Shown: positions 12,791 to 24,310, counted from the first letter of the stretch. The stretch: 64,000 nt of DNA from Cheiracanthium punctorium (GCA_038373885.1 JAWZYV010013559.1:42911-106910); one strand, 5' to 3'. Numbers and translations: made by a program. Notes: generated by a model from the letters alone, not told the origin.

Positions 12791-13552
12791 TTGGAGCCAT
12801 TAGTTTATTTTAATTTGAGTACAAGACCGTGAGAAATTCTGTTTCTTTGAATAGCACCCTTATAATATACATATGTACACTAAGGGGACCGGGAAGTGGT
12901 GTCGTTTCTTCGTACGCCAGTATTTCCGTCAGACAAAACTACTGAAACTAATAATATGAAATTTGGCATGCATGTGAGTTCTTGAACATATGTGGTATTA
13001 GGCAGAAAGTTTCAAAATTCAAGGAGAGGATATAAAACTATTTTAAAGGCGCGTTCCAGCATTAATAATAATTAAAAAAAAAAATACGGCATTTCGTAAA
13101 GAAAGAACACAAAGAAATACAGGCACGGAATGAGTAACTGACACCTCCCAACAATTAACCTTTTACAGACCGAAATAATATCCAGGCATATTTTAAATTA
13201 GTTTTCTGCATATTTTGTCTTTCAATGTGTTTGTCAAAGAGTATATTAGTCATTTAAAGGGGGGGGGATATTGTATGCAATTTTTAGTGCTTACAATTGC
13301 CCTCTCCTTTTACGTTGGTTTCAAAAAACGGAATAGACCGACGGGTAGTTTAAATAATAAGTGAAATATTAAGAATGGATAAAAGATGTATTTTTAAATT
13401 TAAGAAAAGACATGAATTAAGTTTGAAGGGGGAAGGGGATGCATCAAGATAGCTCCGTAAAAATGTATGAAAACGGCTATATTCATTATTTTTTGTCCAG
13501 TTTTAAACTCATGATAGATATGCAACTCTTATTTCAAAAAATGAAGTCATCT
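12791..13552. other. No gene seen
   Basis: Unique-looking AT-rich DNA with a G run at 13259-13267. No supported gene or repeat. Confidence 0.35.
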
Positions 13553-13556
13553 TTAA

Positions 13557-14046
13557 CCCTTTGAGGCTCAACCCTTTCCCAATGCTGAAAAAAGGGCAGC
13601 CGTTGCCATAGCTCGACTTAACTACCAGCAAGATGGCGGACGATCGAAACGTTCATCGCGTGCCACAGATCTAGAGACCCTTTTTCTCTATATCTGTGGC
13701 ACGCGATGTGGTCTCTATATCTGTGGCACGCGATGAACGTTTCGATCGTCCGCCATCTTGCTGGTCGTTAAGTCGAGCGATGGCATCGGCTGCCCTTTTT
13801 TCAGCATTGGGCCATCTATCCAGTTGTTCTCGCATTCTTCCATTTTTCAGCCGATGTCGGTGCTGTTGAAAAGAATCGTGACCATTTTTTTCTACGGGAA
13901 ATGACGTGCTAAAAAGTAAAGGATTCTCGTGGAGCTATGTCACCCGCAACTATTTTTAAAGAAATCCAATCTATTCTTCGTGACTGGCAACAGTCGAAAC
14001 GTCAGAGTTTGGAGTTCCCAGAGCGGGAACACTGCGCGTTAAAGGG
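13557..14046 (+). mobile_element. Palindromic TTAA-flanked MITE (piggyBac-like), copy A
   Basis: It starts after TTAA (13553-13556) with CCCTTTGAGGCTCAACCC and ends CGCGTTAAAGGG before a mutated TTCA. The first two thirds fold back on themselves: the arm with CAGCAAGATGGCGGACGATC is answered by its reverse complement. The right third is a unique tail ending in GCGGGAACACTGCGCG. The loop here is rearranged, with the CTATATCTGTGGCACGCGAT block present twice. TTAA targets and CCC/CCY termini are piggyBac hallmarks; no transposase is present. Confidence 0.8.
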
Positions 14047-14199
14047 TTCACTATATTGGCTCATCTTTTCCAGTCGATATTGATAAAATTTAATTTTTGA
14101 ATAAAATTGTTATTGTAACTGGAAACAATGGCCTGTAAAAGGTTCATAATTATAGTTTGTCAACATCCCCCCCCCCCAACCCCTGCTCGAACGTTACGG

Positions 14200-14620
14200 A
14201 CCCCGACTGATACAGCTAATTGGACGTAACTCCTTTTTCCGAGCGGCAGCCCATCCATGACATTTCTCTCAAACGAGCGGTGTGTATCGAATTAATTTGG
14301 TGAGACCTTACCTCCAGAACTCCTGACGTCGGGTGCACCCGGGGGCTATCGAGCTCGAGGCAGTTACAACCGTGCGCCCTCCGGACCAAGTTATAAAAGT
14401 GCCGCCCGACACCCCCGGCCATTGGCACGCCGCGGAACCAATGGCATCGTTTCGGTATGTCTCCGCTGGCCCCGCCCCCACTCCCCAACATCGATGAGGG
14501 ATGAGGGATACCCGGGATGAAAGTGGAGAGACGGGGGGAAAAGAGAGAAATGATAATGACCGGAGCATGCTAAAGGATAAGTCGTGTAGAACGCACGCAC
14601 CCTAAAAACACTTTCCAATA
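14200..14620 (+). promoter_or_regulatory. GC-rich island with CRE, TATA and CCAAT motifs
   Basis: In a GC-rich patch, TGACGTCG (14324-14331) stands 68 bp upstream of TATAAAAG (14392-14399); inverted and direct CCAAT words lie at 14421 and 14438. This matches the layout at 2146-2260. No transcript or coding exon can be shown; the open frames across it differ by strand and frame and look like GC-rich chance frames. Confidence 0.35.
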
Positions 14621-14875
14621 CTTCTCCAATGCAGTAGCGTATCCATAGTGGCGCACTCGGGATTTTTAGTGCAGGAGGGGACTGGGGCTGTAAATACTGC
14701 CGAACTCGGTTATACTGACTTCGATGATAGTTACAACTCTTTTATAACGTCGAAATATACGGTACCATTTAACTTGAGGTACATCGTAGAACGCAGGCCC
14801 ACTCTATCAGTGTAACTCGTTATAGAGTCGTAAAGAATTATCGGATCTTTTCAGGGATGCTGTAACCGAGTTTAA

Positions 14876-15610
14876 CCCTTTGAGGCGCAACCCTTTCCCA
14901 ATGCTGAAAAAAGGGCAGCCATTGCCATCGCTCGACTTAACTACCATCAAGATGGCGGACGATCGAAACGTTCATCGCATGCCAGAGATCGAGAGACCCT
15001 TTTTTGACGCAGCTGGCTGTGCCCGCTTTTGACCGCCTGGCTGCTTTTGACGCAGCTGGCTGTGCCCAGCCAGCTGCGTCAAAAAAGTGTCTCTAAATCT
15101 GTGGCACGCGATGAAAATTTCGATCGTCCGCCATCTTGATGGTAGTTAAGTCGAGCGATGGCAACGGCTTCTCTTTCATCAGCATTCGGCAATCTATCCA
15201 GCTGTTCTCGCATTCTTCCATTTTTGCAGCAGATGTCAGTGCTGTTAAAAGTAATCGTGACCATTTTTTTACGGGAAATGACGTGCTAAAACGTAAAGGA
15301 TTCTCGTGGAGCTATGTCACCCGCGGATTATTTTTATAGAAATCAAATCTATTCTTCGTGGCTGGCAACAGTCAAAACGTCAGAGTTTGGTGTTCCCAGA
15401 GCGGGAACACTGTGCGTTGAAGGCAAGGGCGGCTCCAGACTGAATTTTCGGAGGGGGCCATTGAGATTTTTAGCTGGGTATATACATTGTCCAAAATGCA
15501 AATTGAATGCATGAAATCGTGAAGTATGCGATTCTTGGATTACAAAACAAAACTTCGGAGGGGGCCATGGCCCCCATAGCCCCCTCACTGGAGCCGCCTT
15601 TGGTGAAGGG
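14876..15610 (+). mobile_element. Palindromic TTAA-flanked MITE, copy B (nested)
   Basis: Flanked by TTAA at 14872-14875 and 15611-15614. Same element as copy A, inserted in the hAT-like element; the sister copy at 16499-16930 shows the empty site (GTTTAACCCTG in its orientation). The palindrome centre has extra CAGCTGGCTG units. Copy B is split near its right end by a hAT-like MITE at 15424-15602. Confidence 0.85.
15424..15602. mobile_element. 179-bp hAT-like MITE nested in copy B
   Basis: Inverted ends CAAGGGCGGCTCCAG and CAAAGGCGGCTCCAG. It interrupts the conserved GCGTTGAAGGGTTAA end of the TTAA element: GTTGAAGG precedes it and GTGAAGG follows it, an 8-bp duplication with one base lost. 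Removing it restores the normal element terminus. Confidence 0.8.
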
Positions 15611-15809
15611 TTAACTGTGTTTCATACACCGGAGTACTGTAAGTACTTATTTAAAATTTACTTAATTAAGATTTTTTTATAAAAAATATTTTAGAAGTAC
15701 TTTGAGGACGATTTTTAAACAATATTTTTTAATTTTCAAAGATTTTCACTGCTAACTCTCCATCTTTAGTCCCCATAGCCCCCTCCATGGGTGCGCCTAT
15801 AAGCGTATC

Positions 15810-16490
15810 TACCAGGTACGGAACATGCCATAACCTACGGATTTCCGTTGCGAGATGGGCGCAACGAAAGAAAGATATCAGAGGTCGGGTCCTTCGAGTG
15901 ATGAAAATCTTAACGAAAATTGGCCATAACTTCTTTTGAAATAGATCTAGAATTTTGTAAACTTTTACCAGTTATTTAGTAAGCTTTTACTAGCCTTTGA
16001 TAGCTCTTGGAATAGTTCTACACATTAAGTTATATATATTTTTTTTAATATCTAAAAATATTCGAGCTTATCTTTTGCGTCTATATAGTCTTGCGCGCAG
16101 TATTTCATGTAAAATGTGTCACAGTAACTTGGGAATTGGAATACTCATAAAAAAAATATCCTTTAATTATGACGAAAAATAACTTTGTTGAGATATATTT
16201 AACGTTATATTTGTGTTTATTTGCGGAATTGTGCAAGTGACAGTCATAAAAATTGGAATTATTTTTTTTAAATAAAGGTAAGAAGAGTCTGAGCAAAATT
16301 ATTTTTCGTCATTTTAATAATAAGCTATTCTTCTACGTCTTTAACAATTTTTAGGATAATAGGATGCATATTTTCCCATGAAATGCTGGGTGCAAGACTG
16401 TGTAAAGGCAAAAATAGAACTCTAATATTTTTAGCTATAAAGAATTTAATTTAACATGTTCAATTTCTCCAAGCACCATGAAAGACTAAT
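15810..16490. other. No gene seen
   Basis: AT-rich spacer between two copies of the same hAT-like family. Short open frames only. Confidence 0.35.
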
Positions 16491-16498
16491 GAAAGGTT

Positions 16499-16930
16499 CA
16501 TAGGCGCACCCACGGAGGGGGCTATGGGGGCTGAAGCCCCCTCCTAAAGGTGGGAAATTAGAAGTGAAAAGTATTGAAAATTGAAAATTCTCACTAATGA
16601 GTTAAATGTTTTCTTTTTAAAAATTGTCTTCAAATTATTTCTAAAATAATTTTTACCAAAAAAAGGTGTTAGTTTTTAAGTAAAAACTTACAGTTAGAAC
16701 ATGAAACAGGGTTAAACATGGTTACAACATCACTGAAAAGATCATATAATTATTTGATTCTAAAATGAGTTACATGGCTCGTGGGGTTGTGTTCTACGGG
16801 CAAGTCGACTAGCACAGAATATTTTGACGTTATAAGAGAGTTATAACTATAATTGAGGTCACTATAACCGAGTTCAGCAGTATTCGTAGCCCAGCCCCCC
16901 CCCTAAACTGAAATCCTGGGTGCGCCACTG
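16499..16930 (-). mobile_element. hAT-like non-autonomous element, intact copy
   Basis: A perfect 8-bp duplication GAAAGGTT lies at 16491-16498 and 16931-16938. It begins CATAGGCGCACCCACGG and ends GGGTGCGCCACTG. It is the reverse-oriented, uninterrupted sister of 14644-15801 and so records that element's pre-insertion state. No coding capacity. Confidence 0.9.
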
Positions 16931-17055
16931 GAAAGGTTTCTAAAACACTGGTGAAAATTGCAAGTTTTAAAAATTATTAATTTTGGAGATATTACAAATA
17001 AAAACCATGGTCTTTTTTAGTTGATATTTTCATTGCTCAAACGTACCTGACCCCT

Positions 17056-17286
17056 TAATCTGTTCGCTCCCATCGTTGCAAGGTCGCGATGGCAGAGATC
17101 TATACCCATCGAGATCTATACGCATCATTGCTTCCTGTCGTGGGTCTTTGAATGACCTCACTGCAACAAACAAACGCTGCCCAGCAATAGGGGGATCCAA
17201 AGATCCATGCCAGGAAGCAACGATGGGTACAGAAGAGAGAATCTGCCATTGCGTGCGATCTTGCAACGATGGAAGCGAACGGATTA
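17056..17286. repeat. Fold-back (inverted-repeat) element
   Basis: The left arm from TAATCTGTTCGCTCCCATCG (17056) is answered by the reverse complement ending at 17286 (CGATGGAAGCGAACGGATTA). Arms are about 100 bp with indels, around a spacer at about 17150-17195. Open frames of 78-80 codons on both strands are mirror images from the palindrome and not genes. No target duplication is obvious. Confidence 0.75.
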
Positions 17287-17289
17287 GCA

Positions 17290-19270
17290 GAGAGCCAAGT
17301 CGGGGGCTCCGGGGTTAAAATCTTTGGGGGGTCCATTTGCTATCCAGAAATCCTTTTGATGTCGTATTACACATCAATCATTTACTCCTTATTAAAATTA
17401 TTAATCATTTAAAGAAACTTTAAATTAATAGTAATTGGAAAATAATTAATAGAATTAAAATTATTAATTTAAAAGAGTATTATACTTTAATAAACATCCA
17501 TAATACCCATCTCAAAAATACCCACATTTTGTTTTGCAGGTTTCGTTACCTCCATAGAGAAACTGTATTTGAAACGTTAACATTTTTGCATGGCATGTTT
17601 CCTCAGTATTGAAAAAATGAATATTTTCATTGATACTTCCATGCAAGCAGGCAGCTCAAAAAATTTCAGAAGGTCAAAAGAGTGGGAATTTCAAAATTTC
17701 TCATAGAAAGTCTCGATCTTTAACATTTTGTTAAGGAAAATTCGAAATTTCGGAGGTTGGGTGGGCTCATAGTCTCTCCTCTGGCTATACCTTTCCTTCC
17801 ACTATTTAACAAAGTGTCTCGGAAAAAAGAAAAAGATTTCTTGTTAAATAAATCTTTTCTACTTTAGTCATGGCAAACCGTTCGATAATACCGTCCATGC
17901 CTACTTTTCTTGCAAACGAAGACTCAATCAGAAACACTGCTCGTTTTTGTGAAGTTGGGGATTTATGCTCTAGCTGACTTTTTGCAATTTCATTCAAAAA
18001 TTATTTTCAAACATCCGCGGAAATAATCTGAATTTGGACATTTCTTTTTTTAACAAAATTGACAACACACAATTAAGTAACAGCAAAAGCGGGGCTCCTT
18101 CACAATCTGAGGTCCTGGGGATTTTCCCCCTGCTCCCCCTCCCTCTCTGCGCCACTGCGGATTAGTCAGTCAGGCACTTACATATTTATTTTTCAATCGC
18201 TGTCCTTAGAATCTAAATTTGTGAGGTTTTTTTTTTTTTTTTTTTGATAATAAAAAATGAATAATGAACCCTTACGGCAAGAACCAATACAAATGGTCAT
18301 TCTCAAGAAATTTCAAGAGTGACCATACGAGCGAAATGATGGGGCGCAATTTTGCTGTCTGCCTTGGACACTATTTTACCTGGGTTCGCCACTGCTTCCG
18401 TGTTTAGCATGCACAGTCGCATGTCGAATCATGCAATCCAGTGAAGCCTCCCTCATCTAGAGGATTCCAGAAATATAACTTTGTAAGCCCCTGTAAGGAA
18501 GAAAAAACAGCCCAGTGGAGAAGCCTTACGAGTTTCACAGGAGGGGGGGGGGGGTCTAAAATGTAGGCAAACGATACAGAAGAATGATAACTGTTAAATA
18601 TATTTATTTATTTATTGGAAGTTTAAAATTATTAAAAGCACCCAACGTTTAAAAAAAGAACATAAAAACTCAACCGTTTGTACGATCCGCTTGAAAATTT
18701 TCATAATTATGCATAAAATTATAGAAAACAATCTGCGCTCCTTTAAAAATCCGAAAATCCACCCGTTCCCTAATTTTAAAGCTATTTTTTTGGTATTTTC
18801 AGCTCCACTTTGAGGTAAGAGTAAAAAAAAAAAAAAAAAAAAAAATCCTTTGCGTAACAAATTAGCTATTTCAGGTCAGAATAACGTCCTATTTGAAGTC
18901 ACGGGTCGGTCCGTTTAAAAGTTTTTATAAGGATAGTTTAACTTTTTTCATTAAAATAATCGTCTGCTTGAAGCATTGACATAAGAGGGGCTACACAAAA
19001 CGAAATCTTTCGAATGAGAAAAGTTTCCGCGCGTTTCTAGACGAGCATGAAATTCAGTTTGAGTCTGTAATAAAAAAAATAATACGAAGTTATTTATTTT
19101 AGGTAGACTAAGATGAAATGTATTGCGTGTACACATGCTTTTCGTTCAATGTTTTTTCTAGCGCCCGTCGTAATTGCATCCACAACGGATTTTGTCTTCT
19201 GGTCACTAATAAATTAAATGGATGTCATCACTATTAAACAAAATGAAGGTTATACAGTCCAAAAGCTCTG
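17290..19270. other. No gene seen; poly-T/A tracts and MITE scraps
   Basis: Contains T or A runs near 18225-18245 and 18824-18845, a G run at 18542-18554, and isolated words of the kind found at MITE ends (for example CTGCGCCACTGCGG near 18147 and GGGTTCGCCACTG near 18381) without clear partners. Confidence 0.35.
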
Positions 19271-19277
19271 GGTTTAA

Positions 19278-19719
19278 CCCTTTGAGGCGCAACACTTTCC
19301 CAATGCTGGAAAAAGGGCAGCCGTTGCCATCGATCGACTTAACTACCAGCAAGATGGCGGACGAAGCACAGCCAGCTGTCGTCAAAAAAGGGCCTCTAGA
19401 TCTGTGGCACGCGATGAACGTTTCGATCGTCCGCCATCTTGCTGGTAGTTAAGTCGATCGACGGCTGCCCTTTTTCCAGCATTGGGCAATCTATCCAGCT
19501 GTTCTCGCGTTCTTCCATTTTTCAGCAGATGTCAGTGCTGTTGAAAATAATCGTGACCATTTTTTTACGGGAAATGACGTGCTAAAAAGTAGAGAATTCT
19601 CGTGGAGCTATGTCACCCGCAACTATTTTTATAGAAATCCAATCTATTCTTCTTGACTGGCAACAGTCAAAACGTTAGAGTTGGGTGTTCCCAGAGCGGG
19701 ATCACTGCGCCTTAAAGGG
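19278..19719 (+). mobile_element. Palindromic TTAA-flanked MITE, copy C
   Basis: Perfect TTAA at 19274-19277 and 19720-19723. Most of the inner left arm is missing: the arm jumps from GGCGGACGA straight to AGCACAGCCAGCTGTCGTC, leaving a lopsided palindrome. The right arm and tail are normal. Confidence 0.85.
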
Positions 19720-19799
19720 TTAAAAGTAGGTGAAGTCACCTAAGCAATCAATGACAGCAGACTTGAAAATTCAGTTTCTTAACAGGAGTCTAGAAATTT

Positions 19800-20190
19800 T
19801 AAATGTTTCCAGGAAAGCAAGGACCGACAAAGGAGGAGGAATCTCTGCCGTTAACGCTGAGAGTAAGACGCGCTAACAAGGCTGAGTTGGAGAACGTCTT
19901 ACACGACCGACGCCTTCGAGCGTATACGTGTGTTCCACTTCCAGGAGAGACGCCCTCTCTCTCTCCGAGTCCGAAACGAGGCGTTGGATTCCACGGGACA
20001 TTTTCACGGGCGTGGTCCGATTTAATTTGGCGTCGGCGGATTTTTCGGGAAAAGGTTTTGCTAAATCCGACTTAAGACCCCCCTGCGTGACGATCGGGGC
20101 TTTTCGGCCTCCCGCGCATCACCTGCTCGGACCAGTCACGACACTTTGATGGCTTAATGGGACGCACGGCCGGGGGGCCGAACACAAAAT
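19800..20190 (+). other. GC-rich island, function unknown
   Basis: CpG-rich stretch with overlapping 90- and 73-codon frames on the + strand in different phases and no recognisable domain. It stands out against the AT-rich surroundings and could be a promoter or 5' exon region, but no TATA box or splice site is convincing. Confidence 0.3.
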
Positions 20191-20287
20191 TCGTCTTTCT
20201 CTCACTCTGATGTTGTAACTCTTGAGAGTGCACTTTCATCGTGATCTCATTTGCAGATACACGAATACTGCTTAAAGAACGGCTTAA

Positions 20288-20768
20288 CCCTTTGAGGCGC
20301 AACCCTTTCCCAATGCTGGAAAAAGGGTAGCCGTTGCCATCGCTCGACTTAACTACCAGCAAGATGGCGGACGATCAACGTCTTTTGACGACAGCTGGCT
20401 GTGCGGCACAGCCAGCTGTCGTCAAAAAAGGGGTCTCTAGATCTTTGACACGCGATGAACGTTTCGATCGTCGCCACCATCTTGCTGGTAGTTAAGTCGA
20501 GCGATGGCAACGGCTGCCCTTTTTCAGCATGGGGCAATCTATCCAGCTGTTCTCGCATTCTTCCATTTTTCAGCAGATGTCAGTGCTGTTAAAAAGAATC
20601 GTGACAATATTTTTACGGGAAAGGACGTGCTAAAAAGTAAAGGATTCTCGTGGAGCTCTGTCACCCGCGACTATTTTTATGGAAATCAATTCTGTTCTTC
20701 GTGACTGGCAACAGTCAAAACGTCAGAGTTGGGTGTTTCCAGAGCGGGGACCACTGCGCGTTAAAGGG
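20288..20768 (+). mobile_element. Palindromic TTAA-flanked MITE, copy D
   Basis: Perfect TTAA at 20284-20287 and 20769-20772. Termini CCCTTTGAGGCGCAACCC and GCGCGTTAAAGGG. The left arm has lost the segment corresponding to GAAACGTTCATCGCGTG and its neighbours (it reads GGACGATCAACGTCTTTTGA), while the right arm is full. The centre is a perfect palindrome around GACAGCTGGCTGTGC/GCACAGCCAGCTGTC. Confidence 0.85.
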
Positions 20769-20772
20769 TTAA

Positions 20773-21825
20773 CTAAAAATACGTTTTCTTTTTTAAATCC
20801 TTCCTTAATACTTGCACTTTACATAATCATTAAACTGGAAAACCAGTAGCCATCACGTAGCAATAACAACTCCTCAATGACATAGAAAATCCTTAAAAAT
20901 CTTTTCACAGAACTGCTCAGGATACAGCTACTGCCAACGTTGCTCTTGATTATTCTGCGCCTGCGCGCGAAGTCTGAAACGATACGCTCCGAGATTGGTA
21001 AGAGGATGAGAACTGCGGAATTCACAGTTCTCAGTTCCAGCCGAGCAACGTTGGGTTACGAGGGCTCTAATGATTCAGCAGATAAAAGCAGTGCATGGCT
21101 TGGTTAACACTATTTGGTGGCTTAGGCCTGAAGTTTTACGCAAACCTCTTTTACGTTGTCGACAGTGAAAATCGTACCTCTTTTTACCGTAAAAATTAAA
21201 TTGTAAAAATGAGTATAAAATTAATCTCTTTAAGTGCATGCAAAATTTGTGTTCCCTCAGCTTAGTCTAGGCGCCTCAGCAATTAGGCCTTTAGAAACAG
21301 CTATTTCTGTTTTTATCACTTTCAGCATTGAGCGCTAAAATTTAAGATATCACCTGCACTTTATTTTGCGCTTGAAAAATCACTATACTGTTTAAAATTT
21401 TCGTAAAAATTTATACAATTAAATAAAATGTTTGCTTTAACTGTTGTAAAATGATAATGGACAGTTAATTTTCTTTCTTTTTTTTTTTTTTTTTTTTTTT
21501 TTTTTGTGGCATGTGCAAACGGAGCACGTGCCGAGAGAGCCGTCTTGAGAGGGGCTGAGGGGGGCACCAAAATCAGTTATGGCTCCAAAGAGAGGGGCAT
21601 GCCGAAAAAAAAAATTCCCACAATCTCTAGTTGCGGTAGTGTTTGCAGTTACGCTGAACTTAGTTATTGCAATTAATGGCGAAAAAAAAAAAAAGCATCC
21701 ATTTTCTTCAAGCAGCAGTCCCAGTAACTGAAGCTGCGAACCACCACCGCTGGTCACAGACAAAAGAAAAGTTTGGGGAAATTTTCTTAAAATTTTCATT
21801 TGTTTGTTCTTCAGATAAACGTTAC
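20773..21825. other. No gene seen; long poly-T tract
   Basis: A T run of about 26 lies at 21479-21505 and A runs at 21604-21614 and 21682-21694. Lysine- or phenylalanine-rich open frames on the minus strand derive from these runs. Confidence 0.4.
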
Positions 21826-21830
21826 TTAAA

Positions 21831-22815
21831 CCCTTCGCGGTGAGAGCTCAACTCTGACATTTCGGCTGTTTTGATTTACGAAGAATCAATTTGATTTCGA
21901 TAAAATACTCAAGGAGGACATAATAGTCACACGAGAAGCCTTTTTTACAGTGCACATCATTTCCTTTAAAAATCATCGATTATTTGTGAAATGGATGTCG
22001 GAATTATTTTTATCAGTACCGGCATCTGCTGAGAGGTGGAGAATGGTATGAAGATGTATACATCGATATAGAAAGAAAAGGACTGCCCAATGCCGAAACA
22101 GTGCAGCCGCAATCATCGCTCGGTTTAACTACCAGCAAGATGGCGGTGGATCGAATCGCCCATCGCGTGCCACAGAGCTCAAGAAAATTTCTTTGACACA
22201 GCTGGCTGTGCCTCCGTGGCACGCGATGGGCGATTCGATGGACCGCTATGTTACTGGTAGTTAACCCTTTGAGGCGCAACCCTTTCCCAATGCTGAAAAA
22301 AGGGCATCCGTTGTCATCGCTCGACTTAACGACCAGCAAGAGGGCGGACGATCGAAACGTTTATCGCGTGTCAAGGATATAGAGACCTTTTTTTGACGAC
22401 AGCTGGCTGTGCCGCACAGCAAAAAAGGGTCTCTATATCCTTGACACGCGATGAACGTTTCGATCGTCCGCCATCTTGCTGGTAATTAAGTCGAGCGATG
22501 GCAACGACTGCCCTTTTTTCAGCAGTGGGCAATCTATCGAGCTGTTCTCGTGTTCTTTCCATTTTTCGGCAGATGTCAGTGCTGTTCAAAATAATCGTGA
22601 CCATTTTTTGACGGGAAAAGACGTGCTAAAAAGTAAAGGATTCTCGTGGAGCTATGTCACCCACCACTATTTTTATAGAAATGCAATCTATTCTTCATGA
22701 TTGGCAACAGTCAAAACGTCAGAGTTGGGTGTTCCCAGAGCGGGAACACTGCGCGTTCAAGGGTTAAACCGAGCGATGGTTTGCAACGGCTGCACTGGGA
22801 AACGATGGCGCTTGT
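21831..22815 (-). mobile_element. Old diverged relative of the palindromic TTAA MITE, with nested copy E
   Basis: Reverse-oriented tail (CCCTTCGCGGTGAGAGCTCA from 21831, then words matching the normal tail with many changes), followed by its own palindrome: CAGTGCAGCCGC...GCTCGGTTTAACTACCAG around 22105-22140, answered by GTTACTGGTAG and AACCGAGCGATGG..CTGCACTG at 22250-22797. The answer is interrupted at its TTAA by copy E. The outer left-type terminus is lost near 22815. Confidence 0.65.
22265..22763 (+). mobile_element. Palindromic TTAA-flanked MITE, copy E (nested)
   Basis: Perfect TTAA at 22261-22264 and 22764-22767. Complete element, 499 bp, with both arms; the centre has lost part of the mirror unit (GTGCCGCACAGCAAAAAAGG). 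Inserted in the arm of an older relative, precisely in the family's own CTGGTAGTTAA word. Confidence 0.85.
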
Positions 22816-23465
22816 TGTACGGGATATCGACTTCTCCGTTACGGCGGCGCGCGTGCCCCCGGTGGCGCGGCGGTGCGTTTTGCATACGGTCCCGCTCCAA
22901 ATCGAGTCCCGTAAAGAAGAGCAATCAGCGTGTCGTGCTGTGGAGGACCTTCCTACCTTCCTCCTCCGCAACAGAAAATTTGCCCGGACGTGCGAAGATC
23001 CCACTTCTCTACTTGATGGATGATGGAGACGCAAGGAGAGGAGCAGGTGTTTTCTTCCCTCTGCCCTGGTGGGATATTCCAGAGGTGTTGTCGTACTGTG
23101 CCCCACTGTGGCCGGGGATCAATAAAATAAGCGGTGGAAACAGGCCGCCTGCCTGCGAAGGTGCAGTCTCCACCGGATATATATACAAGAGCTCGAGCTC
23201 ACTTTTGTAAGACTCGACTCTGGAGAATAATCATCGGAGCCCACAATTCGTGTTCATCCGTTTTGACACTTCCAATGATCGCTCTATCTGAGTAATCTGG
23301 AGTCCGACCCGTGGCCGAGCGCATGGGGGGCTGAAGTGGGCAGGAGCGGCATTTCAGCTTTTTATCGGGTGGTGCGAGATTTCGTGTATTAAAATCAAGA
23401 ATATGGAATAAACGAAATGTTTGTTAAATTTGGGGGGTGCGACCGCATCCCCTCGCGCCCCCTAT
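22816..23465 (+). other. GC-rich island with a TATA-like word
   Basis: CpG-rich DNA with a TATATATA word at 23178-23185 and an initiator-like TCACTTTT at 23199. The 169-codon open frame reaching 23210 starts inside a MITE tail and has no recognisable domain, so I do not call it a gene. It may be a host promoter region; evidence is weak. Confidence 0.3.
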
Positions 23466-23672
23466 TGGCCGCCCCTTGAATTGGGAGACGGAAGGTGCCT
23501 GGTTCAAAACCAGGTCACGTCCTCTGGCCTAATCGTTCGGAGTTTTCCGTGGTTTCCTCTGAAACTTAGCGTCAATGTGGGTTAGGACCCCTAAGAAAGA
23601 CCCCCATGGAGGACACCACACCCATCGACCTAGATTCCATGTGTACATAATTGGCCGTAATCCAACAACAAT
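23465..23672 (+). repeat. tRNA-derived SINE, family 2
   Basis: A shortened tRNA-like head with TTGGGAGACGGAAGGTGCCT and B-box-like GGTTCAAAACC at 23501-23511, followed by a body with CGGAGTTTTCCGTGGTTTCC and a (CAA)n-like tail (CCAACAACAATAAC). A fuller copy lies reversed at 58040-58262. The head resembles class II tRNAs (Leu/Ser), by the TGGCCGAG start in the other copy. Confidence 0.75.
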
Positions 23673-23860
23673 AACTGAATAATCTACGTAGTGGACTCGC
23701 GTTACAATGCGATCTGACTTATACGAATGGAATATTACGCGAATTTTTCACGATCTCGTATCCGAAATGAATTTACAAGGGCAGTGCGCGACCTTGTCAA
23801 TTCATTTCGGGACGAAACTCCGTATAATAATAGTACTCCGTTAGGATGTTCATCCCATAA

Positions 23861-24213
23861 CCCTTTAACGCGCAGTGTGTCCGCTCCGGGAACGCCAAAC
23901 TCTGACGTTTTGACTGTTGCCAGTCACGAAGAATAGATTGGATTTCTATAAAAATAGTTGCGGGTGACATCGCTCCACGAGAATCCTTTACTTTTAGCAC
24001 TTACATTTCCCGTCAAAAAATGGTCACGATTATTTTTAACAGCACTGATATCTGCCGAAAGATGGAAGAACGCGAGAACAGCTGGATAGATTGCCCAATG
24101 CTGAAAAAAGGGCAGAACGTTCCGATCGTCCGCCATCTTGCTGGTAGTTAAGTCGAGCGATGGCAAGGCCTGCCCCTTTTTTCAGCATTGGGAAAGGGTT
24201 GTGCCTCAAAGGG
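23861..24213 (-). mobile_element. Palindromic TTAA-flanked MITE, copy F (arm-deleted)
   Basis: Reverse orientation. It begins CCCTTTAACGCGCAG after ATAA (a mutated TTAA) and ends TGCCTCAAAGGG before TTAA (24214-24217). At 353 bp it has lost most of the palindrome: GGGCAGAACG joins directly to the CGATCGTCCGCCATC arm. It shows that the hairpin is not needed for the ends to be recognisable. Confidence 0.85.
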
Positions 24214-24310
24214 TTAAAATAATAGGTCCAATGAGGGGTTGATTCGGAGAAAAAAGCCTTTGAAAATTTATACCTAACTTAGTATATACTAATAAGCCTG
24301 GAAATCACCT

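Larger units (their letters stand above)
14644..15801 (+). mobile_element. hAT-like non-autonomous element, interrupted copy
   Basis: An 8-bp duplication AGCGTATC lies at 14636-14643 and 15802-15809. Ends are inverted (CATAGTGGCGCACTCGG against TATAGGCGCACCCATGG). The left part (to 14875) and right part (from 15611) align in order with the uninterrupted inverted copy at 16499-16930. The gap is a later TTAA insertion (14876-15610). Eight-bp duplications and CA-starting ends fit the hAT superfamily. Confidence 0.85.

Noticed and set aside
22701..23210. 169-codon open frame on the + strand, the longest in the window
   Set aside because: It starts inside the tail of a transposable element, crosses its TTAA boundary and runs through GC-rich DNA with other long frames on both strands; no domain recognised.
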